A DNA stretch of 64,000 bases from Sympetrum striolatum (GCA_947579665.1 OX388347.1:38820943-38884942), one strand, 5' to 3'; positions 1 through 11,522 are shown, numbered from the stretch's first letter. Notes: generated by a model from the sequence alone, not told the origin. Made by a program: numbers and translations.

Positions 1-1918
1 AGATCATATCTCGAACAGAATCGCCTTTCGGGAGCGGATACGGCGGGAGTCTGTCAGGACTCCTTTTTTTGCGCGGGCAGAATTATTCGCGGCCATAAAA
101 GTCGGATTTCGCCCCTCCAGTGCCAGTCACACGGGACGCCGCTACACGTGTTTGTCTGTCACACTTGAGGGAAATTATTAAATGAGCAATCTGCCGAGAC
201 GTGTAAGTGCGCGCCCTTGACTCACAGCGTTGGATCCGGCACAGAAGAGGTGGAGAAAAACACTCTGTCCGCATATGGCCAGGCGAGCAGCACCTCGGAT
301 GTAAATCTTAATTAACCGGCGCTTGTTGTTCGGGAATTCACTCATGAGTGAGATTGTAAGGCACCGAACGAACTGTGTCTCTCGGATCGTGCGTTTCTTT
401 CGAGGGGAAATTTATTTCATTGCCAGTTAGCTACATGGTTCGAGGTTCGGTCGATTTCATTTTTCAGGTGTGACGAGCATCAGGTGGAAAACAGTGTTTA
501 GAATGTATTTATTCCTTGTAGTAAACAATTTTCAACTTTTTACTTTATAAAATACTAATTGAATGTAAGAAAAAATCACACTCTTTTCCTAGTATGTATG
601 TAGAAAAAGTATTTGTGATTTTATTCTTACCACCTATTGATATAGATTTCCACTTCGTGAAGCCTATTATTTTATAAAATACTAATCAGCGTTAATAATA
701 ATTAATAAATATGAATGATTCTAATAATAAGAGTACTTCTTCGCAATACCGTAGCAGTGACTATTTAATATTTTGCGATATTATATTTGGTAGGTTTTCC
801 CTAATGAACCAACAAAAATTACGAGAATTTTATAAATGTGTAGGGATCCAGTAATAAAAGTTATTATTCTACTTTACTTGATTCATCCACATCTTTGTCA
901 TTTGATAATTAGAATTTGCATTCGTACTTTGACGCATCTGACAATGAGTGCGAAATTCTCACGAAAGAAAGATCAACTAAAATCCGATAGTGAAGGACTG
1001 TGGAGAGTATAGGATGTAAAATGTAGAGAACATTATTTTTCGCTCACCCATTGCTAGCAGAACTTCTATAAAAAAGGCAAAAGTTCTTTATGTAACCGGA
1101 AGTCGTACTTATCAAATTTTACTCCAGCAAAGTTTGACAGGATACATATAAATGTATAGCACTAGACGCAATTTTTTAAATTTATATTACAACTAGAGGC
1201 ATTTTTTATGAATTTTATCCGTTCCTATGTCAGAAAAGATAGTTAATTAATGTTCTAATCCTCAGTATTGCCTCAAACAGTGGGCTAAACTTCAGTTTTT
1301 GCGTTTGCAGTTATAGTAAGCAGAGTTTATCTAATGTGACGTTTTTCAAACCACGCCTTTATATGAAACATTTTCATTGTCATTCTTTGTTTTTCAGGTA
1401 TAGTTAAGAAATAATTCTCATGATTAATACAGCAATTTTATCAAGGAAATATATTTCATCCCAATATATTGCTTAAAATAACAATTCATGCCGATTCTAC
1501 GTGTGAGGGGAAAAAAGCACCGAAGCAGTCGAAAAAGTTCAATTCTCCTCAGATTCCGGATTTTTATCAATGTAAACGACCGAGCAACGGTCTGTGGGCG
1601 TTTGGGATTCGAAAGGCTGTCTGTATATATCGAATAAAGTTCTGAGAGTCATGTAGGTGTTTGGATAACGACGATTATCCTAAATCTATGGATGCTTCCC
1701 GTGTATCCTTAAGCACAGATCAATATCTGAGCAAAGGAAAAGTGCTATTTCCTCACTCAGGTAGCTCTAACGTTGAATATGTTATCGCGGTATAAGTAGG
1801 AAGATTATTTTAACATTTCCCATCCGATTCGACTGAAGTTGATAGTAAGGTAGAGTTCTGATGATCACAAATACTCTCGTGCGTGGGAAGGGCTTCTATA
1901 TAATCTCTTTCTTCTTTC
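1..1918. other. Non-coding DNA, GC-richer edge then AT-rich
   Basis: The first 310 bp are CpG-containing (GGGAGCGGATACGGCGGG), then AT-rich. TTTATAAAATACTAAT occurs twice (545-560 and 671-686). No coding frame of merit, RNA gene or mobile element was recognised. Confidence 0.6.
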
Positions 1919-1950
1919 TGTATTGTATTGTATTGTATTTCTTTCTTTCT
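1919..1950. repeat. (TATTG)n then (CTTT)n microsatellite
   Basis: Four copies of a TGTAT/TATTG pentamer are followed by CTTT units directly upstream of the 1947 hairpin. Confidence 0.8.
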
Positions 1951-1984
1951 ACTTCATAGGGCTTTATAGCCCTATGAAGTAGAA
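1947..1984. repeat. Perfect 17-bp hairpin with 4-nt loop
   Basis: TTCTACTTCATAGGGCT at 1947-1963 and its exact reverse complement at 1968-1984 enclose the loop TTAT. It follows a (TATTG)n and (CTTT)n microsatellite (1919-1950). The lack of a single mismatch in AT-rich neutral DNA makes it stand out; it could be a very short foldback or an extruded-hairpin duplication. Confidence 0.85.
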
Positions 1985-4900
1985 GAATGTCTCGTATTAT
2001 CCTTGCTATTATTTTCACGTGAATGAAGGCTTTTAAACTTTTTCTACTTCCATCTTTCAGTATTTAATAATGCTATGAAGGATAATAATTTCTCATGAAA
2101 TATTCCAGGAATTGACTTTCCAAAATTGGACAACATGGATTTTAATACTTATCGAAATGCTTACTGGGAAAAGATATGAAGGGTGGATTCCTTCCACCCT
2201 TTCTTTCCTTCCTTATTCCTTGGCTTGAATATGGCTATTGCTATTAATATATTAGCCAAAACTAGCCTCCAACGAAATCTTATGTTTATTAGTAAATTTT
2301 ATTTATTTTCTTAATTATTTACAAAATTCCTCTGCAGTTAGACGAAAGTCTGGCGGCAGCTACTCTCCTTATATACAATATATCACAATGCATCAATCAA
2401 CACTAGAATCAATTGATAACTACAATAGCAGCGAACACTTAAAATAAAAAATTAAAACTATTATATTCTATTGTATGAAATCTTTCATTGATTCAGCATC
2501 TTCATCGTCATGTCACAACTCAACAAAGTAAAGGCCTTCTCCTTGAATTGTAAAGATGTGAAGTCTGAGAGGGAAATAAATTTCTTGGAAAATTAGTGCG
2601 TTATTAAAAATAGTGTAATAAGAATGGTATTTATGAATGCGTGCTGCTACTTGTTGTTCGTTGTGTGGATAAATTCCTGTATGATTGACGTATATATTGT
2701 GTGTAAGCAAATTAGGTGTCCGTTACGCAGCAAACGTGAGTTTGAATAGTCACGATGGAAAGATAAACATTGCACTCAAACGTCTCATAACACTATTATT
2801 GCTTCATCGATCACGGAAACATAAAAAAGAATTCAACTCCGAGGAAATACAGCTTATTAGAAAAAGCAATCAAAAGAACGTTCGACAAGACTTGCTTCAT
2901 CATTCACGATCATTACATCGATCATGCCGATTTAAATGCACCATTTATTTCAATTCTGTATGTGTTATGCGCCATTAAAATAGCGAGTGTTCTCATTATA
3001 AGAGTGTAATTATGTAATGGAGATATGGCAAGGATCAGTGGCGGGTATTAAAGATATATTAATTAATGACGCTGTGACTAATGTGGGTGATAACCTCATT
3101 TGACCCCCATTTCTTTGAATTTTACGCTCGCTTGAGACACAGCTCTTAATTGATAAAGGAAGAATTTTCTTTGGATGTGATGTCAGGCATCATTTTTAGA
3201 ATTAACCAACTATAATCTAAACTAAAGAAAGATCCTTCGGAAATAATTATTTTTAATGCAATTATTTAACATCTAGGGCCCTATATGGATTCCTTTGAGT
3301 TGGATTCGTTTAGTTAATTTTAATATTTTTAACAGACTAATCATTCTAATTCAACATTCATCACTAATACTAATCATTCTAATTCAACAAACACTAATCT
3401 TCATAAAAATGATTTAAAAGGTCCTCGAATATTTCTTATGAATATGAAATGTTTACAACACACGTCACCCTGGAACTCTGTGAGGTGTTCAGATTATTGA
3501 ATACATTGAAGAATCCAGCATATATCCTATGTTTAAATTGTTGTTTTTGTTTAAAAAAGGACTTTCCCGTCCGTGATAATTTCGCGCATGGGCTCATCGG
3601 ATATTAAACCGGGAACTGCTTTCATCAAAGCCGAAAACATTGCCCACTCCAAGAACTCTAATTTTGATTTATATCGAACATTATGTGACATGCCAAACAA
3701 CTGCTAAAATATTAAGAGTTGCAAAAACCACTCAACTCAATGATCTTATAAATGGTCAATTTTCTAACAAGTATTCTCGTACGAATTTATCTTAAAAGAC
3801 ATCCCAATACTTGGTATAGAGGAAAATTTTTGAAGTAAAAATTACTTTCTTAATTGCTCTTAGTATATCTGTAAGTTGGAATACAAGAGGAATTCCCATT
3901 ACCACGTTTGTATCTCCTCACTACATAAGATTTAAACAAACTGAAATCCATCAAGTATAGAAGGGGAACGAATGGAAGTTGATGAAGAGAATTCCTTTAT
4001 CAGCAAAAGCATGCATAGGTGTAGAAAACGAAAGATTTAAAGTCCAACGTTCTGAGAAAACGTTAGTCAGAAAGAACAAAAGACCTAATCAAAGATTGGG
4101 TTGTCGCCAAACGACAAAGGAAGCATTCCATAAAACATCAGCCGATACTATTGACAATTAAACGTTCTCCTACCGGCCGGAATCTTACATCTCAAGGAGC
4201 TAATTTTTTCGTTGAAATTAAAGTGAGGGGCACGAGAAATAGGTGCGGTCGATTCGTCATGCTTTGCAACAAAGGGGAGATGGCATTTTAGATTAAATTA
4301 AATTCCTGGTGTTTCGTTAACACCGGTTCGTGACATGATTGGCTGGATTGACTTGTTTTTCATAGGCTAACGATTTTATTCTTTGAAGGACAGCTTACGA
4401 AAAGATTTTGAAAGGAAGAAATTCGCAGAATAGGAGGGATTGGCCTAAAAATTATTTGAATACCTTGAAGATTAGCTTACATTATTACTCTAAAGCAAAA
4501 TATAAAGAATCAGTAACGCCTTCAGGTTGTGAAATTTTTGAAATTGTTAAAAAAACGCGTAAATTGGAATTCATTACTGTGATATGGATTCTAATTTCTT
4601 TAGAAAGTATAAATACTAAAATACCTGACGTTAAAATATAGGAGTCAAAATTTTAACATAATTGTTATTCATAAAATCTTCTTCGATATGATTTTAGTCT
4701 TTTTATGTTAGATTGGATATACTTGTATTTATAAATATTTTTATGACCTGTGTCATACAGATTATTAATTTATTTTCGCAGACACTGACGTTCTGCACAT
4801 TATCTAAAACCTTAGCAAGAATTTACCGAAAATGATTTTTTCTGAATTGCTTAATTGCATTTCTCCACTTAACTCTGATTTTATAGTCGTTATTCTTATG

Positions 4901-5500
4901 AGCATGTAAAATAATAGAGTATTTCTAAACATCGATTTTCTAAACTCAAATTTATTATTATTGTTATCCCAGAAATAGGGCAATATGCAGGTGAACGATG
5001 GTCCGATTCGTGTAATTAGATTTTATGAAGATGAAGATAAGTTAGGATTTGGCAAAGGGTTTGTTAATTTTTAATCACCACCCATTTAATATAACTCGCC
5101 ATTTTATAGCGAGTTCTTATTATTGTCGAATTATCTTTCCAACTTAAGCGTTGCCAGAAGGCCAACTCGCGACTTAAGCTTAAATCAATATGCCGGAATG
5201 TTGATTCGTATGTAAATTCGCTTATAATAAAATGTTGTCCCGATTATCGATAGTTTAACAGCGGTATTAATAACGTTCAAACTCGAAGAGGATGTACTAA
5301 TTGAAAAAGCGATCAAAACAACATCATTTATATTGGTACGGCTATGTCTCAAAAAACTGGTTCGGCCACAATCCCTGCTGCTTGAAAATATTCACCGATC
5401 GGAAAGGCAAAAAGCCAGCGGAATCAAAACAGGAAAGCGCTGAAAACGTCCCGCCAATTCCGAAAGAGTTATCGCGCGAAGGAATCCCCCCCTAGAGTCT
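1985..5500. other. AT-rich non-coding stretch
   Basis: Apart from the tandem repeat at 3334 nothing distinctive was found. The 97-codon frame at 2685-2978 and the 60-77-codon frames at 3979 and 4408 show no family motifs and sit in unbiased composition. Confidence 0.55.
3334..3400 (+). repeat. Short tandem repeat ACTAATCATTCTAATTCAACA
   Basis: The 20-mer CTAATCATTCTAATTCAACA occurs twice about 33 bp apart within AT-rich DNA, joined by CACTAATA-type spacer repeats. Confidence 0.75.
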
Positions 5501-6060
5501 TTCACACATCCCGCCTTCGACACCTTCCCGGAGCGATAAACCAAAGAAAAAGAGGAAGAGATTAAAAAACAATAGAATAACGGTGCGCGGAAGGGGCGGT
5601 CAGCAACACAAACGGCGCGAACTGTTTCTCCTCTTTAATTTCCCTCCGCCGCTGAGCAGGTTGAGCACTTGATTGGATAGTCTGCGGTCGCCGGAGAGCT
5701 CTCACCCGTTTAGGGCGATCGGAAAAAGCCCTCCGCCGAGGCCGGAGGGTCGCGGGATGGAGATAAGGAAAAGGCGAGGAAAGGCGCGCAAAAAGAATGA
5801 CGAATTGTTGCGGCGGGAATGGCTTCGGGGGATGAGTTGATGATGAGATATAAAGGGAAGGTGCGGTCGATGGCAGGAAATGCACGGGAGAGAGTGTTCG
5901 TGAATTTCTCCGCCGGTCATGCTCCGGTACTATTTTCATCCGATCGGGTGACGTAAACACTCGTCACGATCGGGAGTATTAGGTGAATGCGGTTGTACAG
6001 AGGTCTTGACGAAAATACTGGGTGACGGAACGCTTCGTCATCGTGTTCGGTGAGGTTTAA
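5500..6060. other. CpG-containing GC-rich island
   Basis: The composition changes sharply to GC-rich with frequent CG dinucleotides (GGCCGGAGGGTCGCGGGATG at about 5741). Overlapping minus-strand frames (5562-5960 and 5702-5920) arise from this composition and have no recognisable domain. It is a candidate regulatory island or promoter. Confidence 0.45.
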
Positions 6061-6634
6061 AATGATCTTCTTTACGGAATGATTTTGCCAGGATCGGGGT
6101 GGATAATTTCCACTGTTTAGAAATTTCTCCTCTTTGTCAGTTTTTCTCTAATTGAATTACTTAATTAAATTTTCAACTGATTAAATATCTATTTAGGTAT
6201 TAAAATGCCAGATGGTGATTTTTATTCGTTACAACCGATCATGTGTTTTAAGTAAAGAAACTACTGTTGAAAAGTACTACAACTTTTCTTCGTTCTATAT
6301 GCGTAATGGATTTCCCAATGGACTCGCCTATTACTGCGAGATTTAATTTTTCGCAATAAAATAAGGCGTTCCAATATTTGCCTCTGTGTCTGCTATCTGG
6401 TTAAAAATAAATGGAGACTACCATTCATAGAATTGTTTGAATTCAATCAAAAATTTCGTAGCGGAATTTACTTACTTATTTATTTAAAGCTTCTATCTCG
6501 CACGACATATTTAGAAAATTTTGGAATCTTTTTCTTGAATTTATTCCATTATCCGATCGTGAGTAGATGATAGGATAAATATCATAACACCAAAAATTGA
6601 AATATATTAATGCACATACGAATTTTCTATATTT

Positions 6635-6790
6635 CCTATGTGACCAACAATTTTTGAAATATTTCCGTAGTTTAGGGGTTGCCGAATGAAGGATGCATGT
6701 TTAAATAGATCTATTGCAGCTATAAAACTGCTCTATAGAGAAACTTCCTACCCATACGACCGACAATTTTCAAAATATTTCCCTAATTTA
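6635..6790 (+). repeat. Diverged tandem duplication, offset about 113 bp
   Basis: CTATGTGACCAACAATTTTT and the following GAAATATTTCCGTAGTTTA (6635-6675) recur as CCATACGACCGACAATTTTC plus AAAATATTTCCCTAATTTA (6751-6790). Confidence 0.65.
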
Positions 6791-7291
6791 TAGCTTAAAA
6801 TATATTATTGGAGTTTTTAATCTGAATTAATGTGGAAAATTCGACTTGGTAATGAAATAGATTAATTGTATGAATTCGGTTGAAAAAGTGAAGATTACAC
6901 GTAGCCTGAAGACCCCACACTCCGTACTGAGGATGCCCAAATTCAAAATTAGTTATTTTTCCTCTGTAGATGTATGGCAAATGGTCTCATATGCCTCCAG
7001 AACACATTATTTTTCTCGGCTCAACCCCTGCTCGACAGAGAAACACGTGGAATTTCCCCATGAGCTCTAACATTGTTTTAATGATTCAATTTCGTTACAT
7101 AAAGCAGTAGATTCAATTGGTTGCCCGACAACGAAACGCGAGACATCCCCTTACGGTATGGAACATCTGTCATCCGCACGAAATGCTAGAGAGAATAATA
7201 AGGATTAATCGGCCGCCCCCAACATCCGACTGCCCTTGCTCGTCGCACGCAGAGTTCTCTCTAAGCCAGCTCTTGTTCGCAACGGAAAAGG

Positions 7292-7396
7292 GAGTGCAAT
7301 AAGGAGGCAGATAAATGTAAAGGGTGAGGAGCGTCCAGAGGTGGGGAGGAAAGGAATAACGAGGTTTAAATCTCGGGGGTTAAGGGAGAAAAGATG
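7292..7396 (+). repeat. Dispersed duplication, copy 1
   Basis: About 105 bp starting GAGTGCAATAAGGAGGCAGA are repeated at 8472-8577 with point changes and small indels. Shared blocks include GATAAATGTAA, GGTGAGGAG, CCAGAGGTGGGG, AATAACGAGG and TCTCRGGGGTTAAGGG. The unit is purine-rich and has no shared open frame, so it is not a coding duplication. Confidence 0.88.
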
Positions 7397-7546
7397 GCTG
7401 GAAGATGCATACAATTATATGCTAAAAATGACAAATGACAAATTGACCAATGGTTTGAAAAAATCAAATCATAATTTTGTAATTTTGCTTGAGTAAATGT
7501 TTAAAAAAATTCACTGATGAGGCCAAAATGTAGGGGAATTTCTACA

Positions 7547-7683
7547 TAATCGAAAGGATTGTTAAATAAAACAGGTTTTATAAAACAACAAAGTAACTTA
7601 CTAGTAATAGCCATCTTCAAGGAATAGCAAAAGTTACGTTGTTGTTTTATAAAACCTGTTTTATTAAACAATCCTTTCGATTA
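7547..7683. mobile_element. Foldback element A, near-perfect 53-bp arms
   Basis: The left arm 7547-7599 and the right arm 7631-7683 are inverted repeats of 53 nt with only two mismatches, enclosing a 31-nt loop. The arms are AT-rich, starting TAATCGAAAGGATTG. The loop carries, on the minus strand, TTGAAGATGGC, resembling the CTGAWGA centre of the other foldbacks in this window. No coding capacity is present. The high arm identity suggests recent formation or ongoing correction of the arms. Confidence 0.85.
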
Positions 7684-8400
7684 CATGTATGTTTGCCTAA
7701 AACTTGGCAGCTTTTGATCAGATAGCTAAAACAACTCTACTTGTAGTTAAATATCAACATGCTCTGGAAAAACCTATTCTACTTTCCGAATCACCTCAAA
7801 ATTGATATAAGTCCATCAAGAGACTTGGTGATAAATTGCAAACTAAGCTTTGCCAATACCACTGCAGCACCAATACAAAGAAAACATTTAAATGAACCTC
7901 ATAATCTATCAAAAAGAGGGCAGAAAAAATTGAAATTTGTAAGTGGCCAATGAATTCGAGATATTAAATTGTTAGATCTTGAAATTTCTCTCTCAATTCG
8001 TCTTATTTTCTCTAGCACTTATAATTTTAACATTTTAAAATAAATCCAACCCAAAGCCATCTTAAAGAATGGTTAATGTTAAATTTCATTATGCTCAACT
8101 ACTGATCCCCGACAATTTGCTGTAAAGATATCTACACCGAATCAGTTCCTTTAATATTATAATTATTACTACACGAACATTGCAAGTAGATTAAAAATCC
8201 GGTGGCAGTGGTACTAGATTACATATTTTATGCATGCATACAGTCGTACATGGTCATGTAAGATGTAAATAGTCCTATTTCAATTGCACAGTAAGTAAAT
8301 TTAAATAATATTTTTCATTATATTCATGATGTAATGAAAATTTTACTTAACATCAGATTCATTATTCTATTTGAGTGTATCACTACATCAATGTATTCTA

Positions 8401-8460
8401 GACGAATTTGTCATCTGAAGAATTGATCGTTCGAAGAATTCGTTTTCGAAGAATTTTCAT
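8401..8460 (+). repeat. GAAGAATT-rich dispersed repeat, short copy
   Basis: It contains GAATTTGTCATCTGAAGAATTGATCGTTCGAAG in order (8404-8436) and then TTCGTTTTCGAAGAATTTTC. The same order occurs at 58822-58948. Internal TTCGAAGAATT units make it partly tandem. Confidence 0.8.
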
Positions 8461-8471
8461 GCTCTCCCCTA

Positions 8472-8577
8472 GAGTGCAATAAGGCAGCAGATAAATGTAA
8501 AAGGTGAGGAGTTTCCAGAGGTGGGGTGTAGAGAAATAACGAGGGTTGAATCTCAGGGGTTAAGGGGGCAAAAGATA
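8472..8577 (+). repeat. Dispersed duplication, copy 2
   Basis: Second copy of the purine-rich block at 7292-7396, same orientation, about 1.18 kb downstream. It directly follows the TTCGAAGAATT-type repeat at 8401-8460, which has a relative at 58822. Confidence 0.88.
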
Positions 8578-9060
8578 GAGGAAAAGAGAAAACCTGGGCA
8601 AGAAGATGTAAATAGGTTCATCATTATTCATCCCAGGTCATCCATAAAAGCGGGGGAGATCTTTTTTCCCGGCTTGACGGTAGTCGAGTGATGATAGCCG
8701 TTGTAAAAAGGGAAAAGCGTGCGGAAATATGTCTTGTGGAGGAAAAAAGGCCCGGAGCGAACGACGCGGCGGCTCTCAGAGTTGACAAGTGGACGATAAC
8801 ATGGAAATGAGAGACGTAATGAGGAAGGAAGTGGAGAGAGGATGCGCGAATGTTTGTACGTGACAAAGCGTTAAAGAGATTGCGAAGATAGCGGGGAGAT
8901 AATGGAGGGAAGGAGATGAAAGGAGAGACGTGGAGGTGCAAGGGATGATTTCGGTGGAGGAAGGAAGGTTTTTTGAGGAGATGGAACGGTGGCTTACGCA
9001 TCTGCAATACCGTGGTGCGGTGGTGAACTTACTTCCGGATCATGATCCCCTCGTATTTGG
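8578..9060. other. GC/purine-rich island
   Basis: A G- and A-rich plus strand (GGAGAGACGTGGAGGTGCAA around 8921) with CpGs. The 127-codon minus-strand frame 8624-9007 is Ser/Pro/His-rich, as expected from translating a polypyrimidine strand, and was not accepted as a gene. Confidence 0.45.
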
Positions 9061-9140
9061 CTTTGTTTATGAATATTCTGTAAGTAATTATGTATCGTGT
9101 AATAATGATACCGTTATGTTTAACGAGAAATGAAAAATAG

Positions 9141-9210
9141 CGACATAACTGGGACTCGAACCTAGGTCTTCCTCTTTCGGGCAAGTATTCTAACCACTGA
9201 ACTATCATGC
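9141..9210 (-). mobile_element. tRNA-like unit joined to the SINE tail
   Basis: The minus strand shows GCATGAT at the 5' side able to pair, mostly through wobbles, with GTTATGT at the 3' side. It has an A-box-like AGTTCAGTGGTTAG and a good B box GGTTCGAGTCC. The anticodon arm does not form a clean 5-bp stem with a 7-nt loop. It follows the tail of the SINE at 9218-9333 with only a few bases between them. It is most likely a tRNA pseudogene or the head of a second SINE type, so the whole of 9141-9333 may be a dimeric SINE. Confidence 0.6.
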
Positions 9211-9217
9211 TTTAGAA

Positions 9218-9333
9218 TAGTAGTAGTATTTTTTTAAATGCCTCGACAGCTAAAATCATTTCGCAAATGCGTTCCCACCAGGAATCGAACCCGGGACCGC
9301 TTACGCCGAAGCCAAAATCGCTGCTATTGACCG
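9218..9333 (-). mobile_element. tRNA-derived SINE, copy 3 (diverged, minus strand)
   Basis: On the minus strand this reads AAGCGGTCCCGGGTTCGATT (intact B box) followed by the same body as the other copies (GCGAAATGATTTTAGCTGTCGA) and a TACTACTACTA tail. The A-box half of the head has diverged beyond easy alignment. The 3' tail runs directly into a second tRNA-like unit (9141-9210). Confidence 0.8.
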
Positions 9334-10430
9334 AAAATATAATGTTCAACTTGCTAAGACAACGAAAACGTTTCATCTGCTAATTATTTTATCTGTTTAC
9401 TTTACAAAACTGTCATTATCTTTTATGTCATGATATATCTTTTTCTTTGTTTCGATCTTTCCTACACATTACTACATTATTACATTCCTTCTACTTTTCC
9501 CGCCCCCTTCTCTTTGTTGATGCTTTCCTGCAGTGGAAATTTTTTCCTGTGATTAAAATTTACAGTTTTAATTTGCTTTAAAAAACCATCCTGCCTTTCC
9601 ATATTTCCTCTCTATTTCCATATTGCTTGTTAAAATTCTGTATTTATTACTGTTATATTTTGCTTTCACATGAATTTATTCTTTTATGTGTAAGAGACAA
9701 TGTTCAAATGGAAGATGTGATTTCTTAGTTCCAATTTCCTCCAATGAAGACGATTCTATTGTATTGTGTTCCATGACCCTTCGAGGGCGGATTGAACCAG
9801 CAGCCTAGGCATGTATGTTCCTTTCTGACGAATAGGAAAGATGTGATAATGAAAATCCTTTTGACGTGATTTATGGTTCGAGATAAAAACGAAGGCTCTA
9901 AGATAAATAAAATAGAAGTGGAGGCTTAGAAAAGTAGGTTCCGCGCGACTTGGAGAAAGTAGGGTTGCCAAGAAAGAATGAGGAAGTGCTGAAGATGGTA
10001 CATGCGAAGATCAAGGGTTTTATTTGTTGAAAAAGAAAAACGATATGAAGGGTGTTAGATGATGAAGAAGTAATTAAACGGCTGTCGTAAATGTTCTTTA
10101 GGATTAGAATACATAACAGAGAAGTGTCTGTTATTGAAAAGTTAGGAAAAGGATATTAAGTTTGAAACATTCCGACACGTGGGCCTCCAAAGAGATAAGA
10201 ACTGTATTTATTGCATTCGTTTCTTTAAGGCTAGTTTGATCAGCATGATGAATACATTGCCGATTATCGTGGCATGAAAACTGGCTATACACTAGACTAT
10301 AAACTAAATTTCAACCCAAACGAATAAAATAAAAACAAAACCAAAAAAACACAAATTTCAATAAGATCGATTTTTTCCATCATTATAAAGATACTGAGGT
10401 CATTCCTAACTTGGTGGAATTTTGTAGAAG
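9334..10430. other. AT-rich non-coding stretch
   Basis: A pyrimidine-rich block at 9440-9620 includes TGCTTTCCTGCAGTGGAAAT, faintly like GTGTTTTCCTGTAGTAGAAT at 32610. If real, these could be two old copies of one element, but the match is too short to call. Confidence 0.4.
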
Positions 10431-10571
10431 CCGTCTCTAAAGAAAAACACCTCGTAACTTCCACAATATATACATTTTATTTTTATAGCCTCTTAATGTG
10501 AACACGTTGACAAAACTGGTCAACGGGGATATATATTGTGGAAGTTAAGAAATGATTTTCTTTTACGATGG
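10431..10571. mobile_element. Foldback element B (TTCCACAATATATA family)
   Basis: The left arm (about 10431-10476) contains AACTTCCACAATATATAC and the right arm (about 10527-10571) contains its reverse complement, TATATATTGTGGAAGTT. Outer parts also match: AAAGAAAAACACC on the left against AAAGAAAATCATT on the right strand reversed. The arms match those of the element at 16229 closely, so both belong to one family. The centre is degenerate (AAACTGGTCAAC remains of an AAACCGGTC motif). A motif ACTTGGTGGAATTTTG lies just upstream at 10409-10424. Confidence 0.8.
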
Positions 10572-10679
10572 TTCCTCATAATTTTCATTCCAAATCTTCT
10601 ACCTCAGGTCCTCTATTCGGCGCTCTTTCTTTCACTTCTATCTTTTTTACGACCACCTTCTTTCATTTGCATCCAAACG

Positions 10680-11230
10680 TAGCTATTCATTATTGACCCT
10701 CTAAAGCGGCTGCAGCGGAAGATGATAATAACGGCACGGAAACAAACGATGGGAACGCCACCATTTATGCACAGCGGCCACAAAGTAAACGAGCTTCGGG
10801 CGCATTCGAACGGCGGGAAAAATCACAAGCGGAGAGACTTTACAGTTCACTTGAGGGGAGCCATCTTAATCGGAAGGATGATCGCTATTCAATTATCACT
10901 CGCTGGTAAACACTTCCCACGTGTGCATCGATCCACTTCCGCTTGCGAGCACACGTGCGTGATTGCGATTCGGCACGTGCGTGCGGTAACACTCCAGCGA
11001 TCCTGTGTTTGAGTCCAGGAAGTGTGAGAGACCCCAACGATAGACCTTTCGCCCGATTTCTCCCGTAAAAGGAATAAGTTCTGGATGGAGCAGAATGGTT
11101 GGATGGCGCTGATTGTAAGGAATCGGATCCGAGGATGTGAAATGTTTCGAAATGCAAGGAAAGAAATTGGAACGCGGCTGATGAATTTGAGATTTAACTC
11201 CTTGAGCCCCGATGAGGTTTATTCATAGTC
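10680..11230. other. CpG-containing GC-rich island
   Basis: It contains several CACGTG-type E-boxes or close variants (CCACGTGTGC at 10918, GCACACGTGCGTG at 10948, GGCACGTGCGTGC at 10973). Frames on both strands overlap (10722-11012, 10885-11157), which argues for composition rather than coding. The E-box cluster is the most specific thing seen. Confidence 0.5.
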
Positions 11231-11522
11231 GCCATGCCGTCAACGCAAATTCCGCTCTCGGAAATAAAAAGCAATGATTAAAGATCAATTCAAGATATCG
11301 GCCGAAACCAACTATCAATGATAATTTCAATATTTATTTCAATTTCATCCGTGATCAGTTATTTGTCACGTGAGAAATAGAAGGGTTTTAGGGTACACTT
11401 AAATTGGGCTGCACGATTTGAGTTGATATAATATGCATAGCAAAAATATCACGCATATATGTAGAGAACCCACCTTAACCAAAAGCCGTCTTTGTCAGCG
11501 TTCCTTACCGCGTTGCCACAGA

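Noticed and set aside
3334..3400. CRISPR-like array
   Set aside because: Only two repeats in AT-rich eukaryotic DNA without cas genes; simple tandem repeat. The same reasoning applies to the tracts at 11523 and 29985.
5562..5960. 132-codon minus-strand frame
   Set aside because: Arg/Pro/Ser-rich translation of a GC-rich island, with a second overlapping frame; no domain.
9141..9210. Functional tRNA gene on the minus strand
   Set aside because: Acceptor pairing relies on several wobbles and the anticodon stem is broken; treated as SINE or pseudogene.
9500..9560. Shared SINE/LINE tail with 32590-32640 (TTTCCTGYAGTRGAA)
   Set aside because: Only about 15 bp align convincingly; too short to claim a common element.
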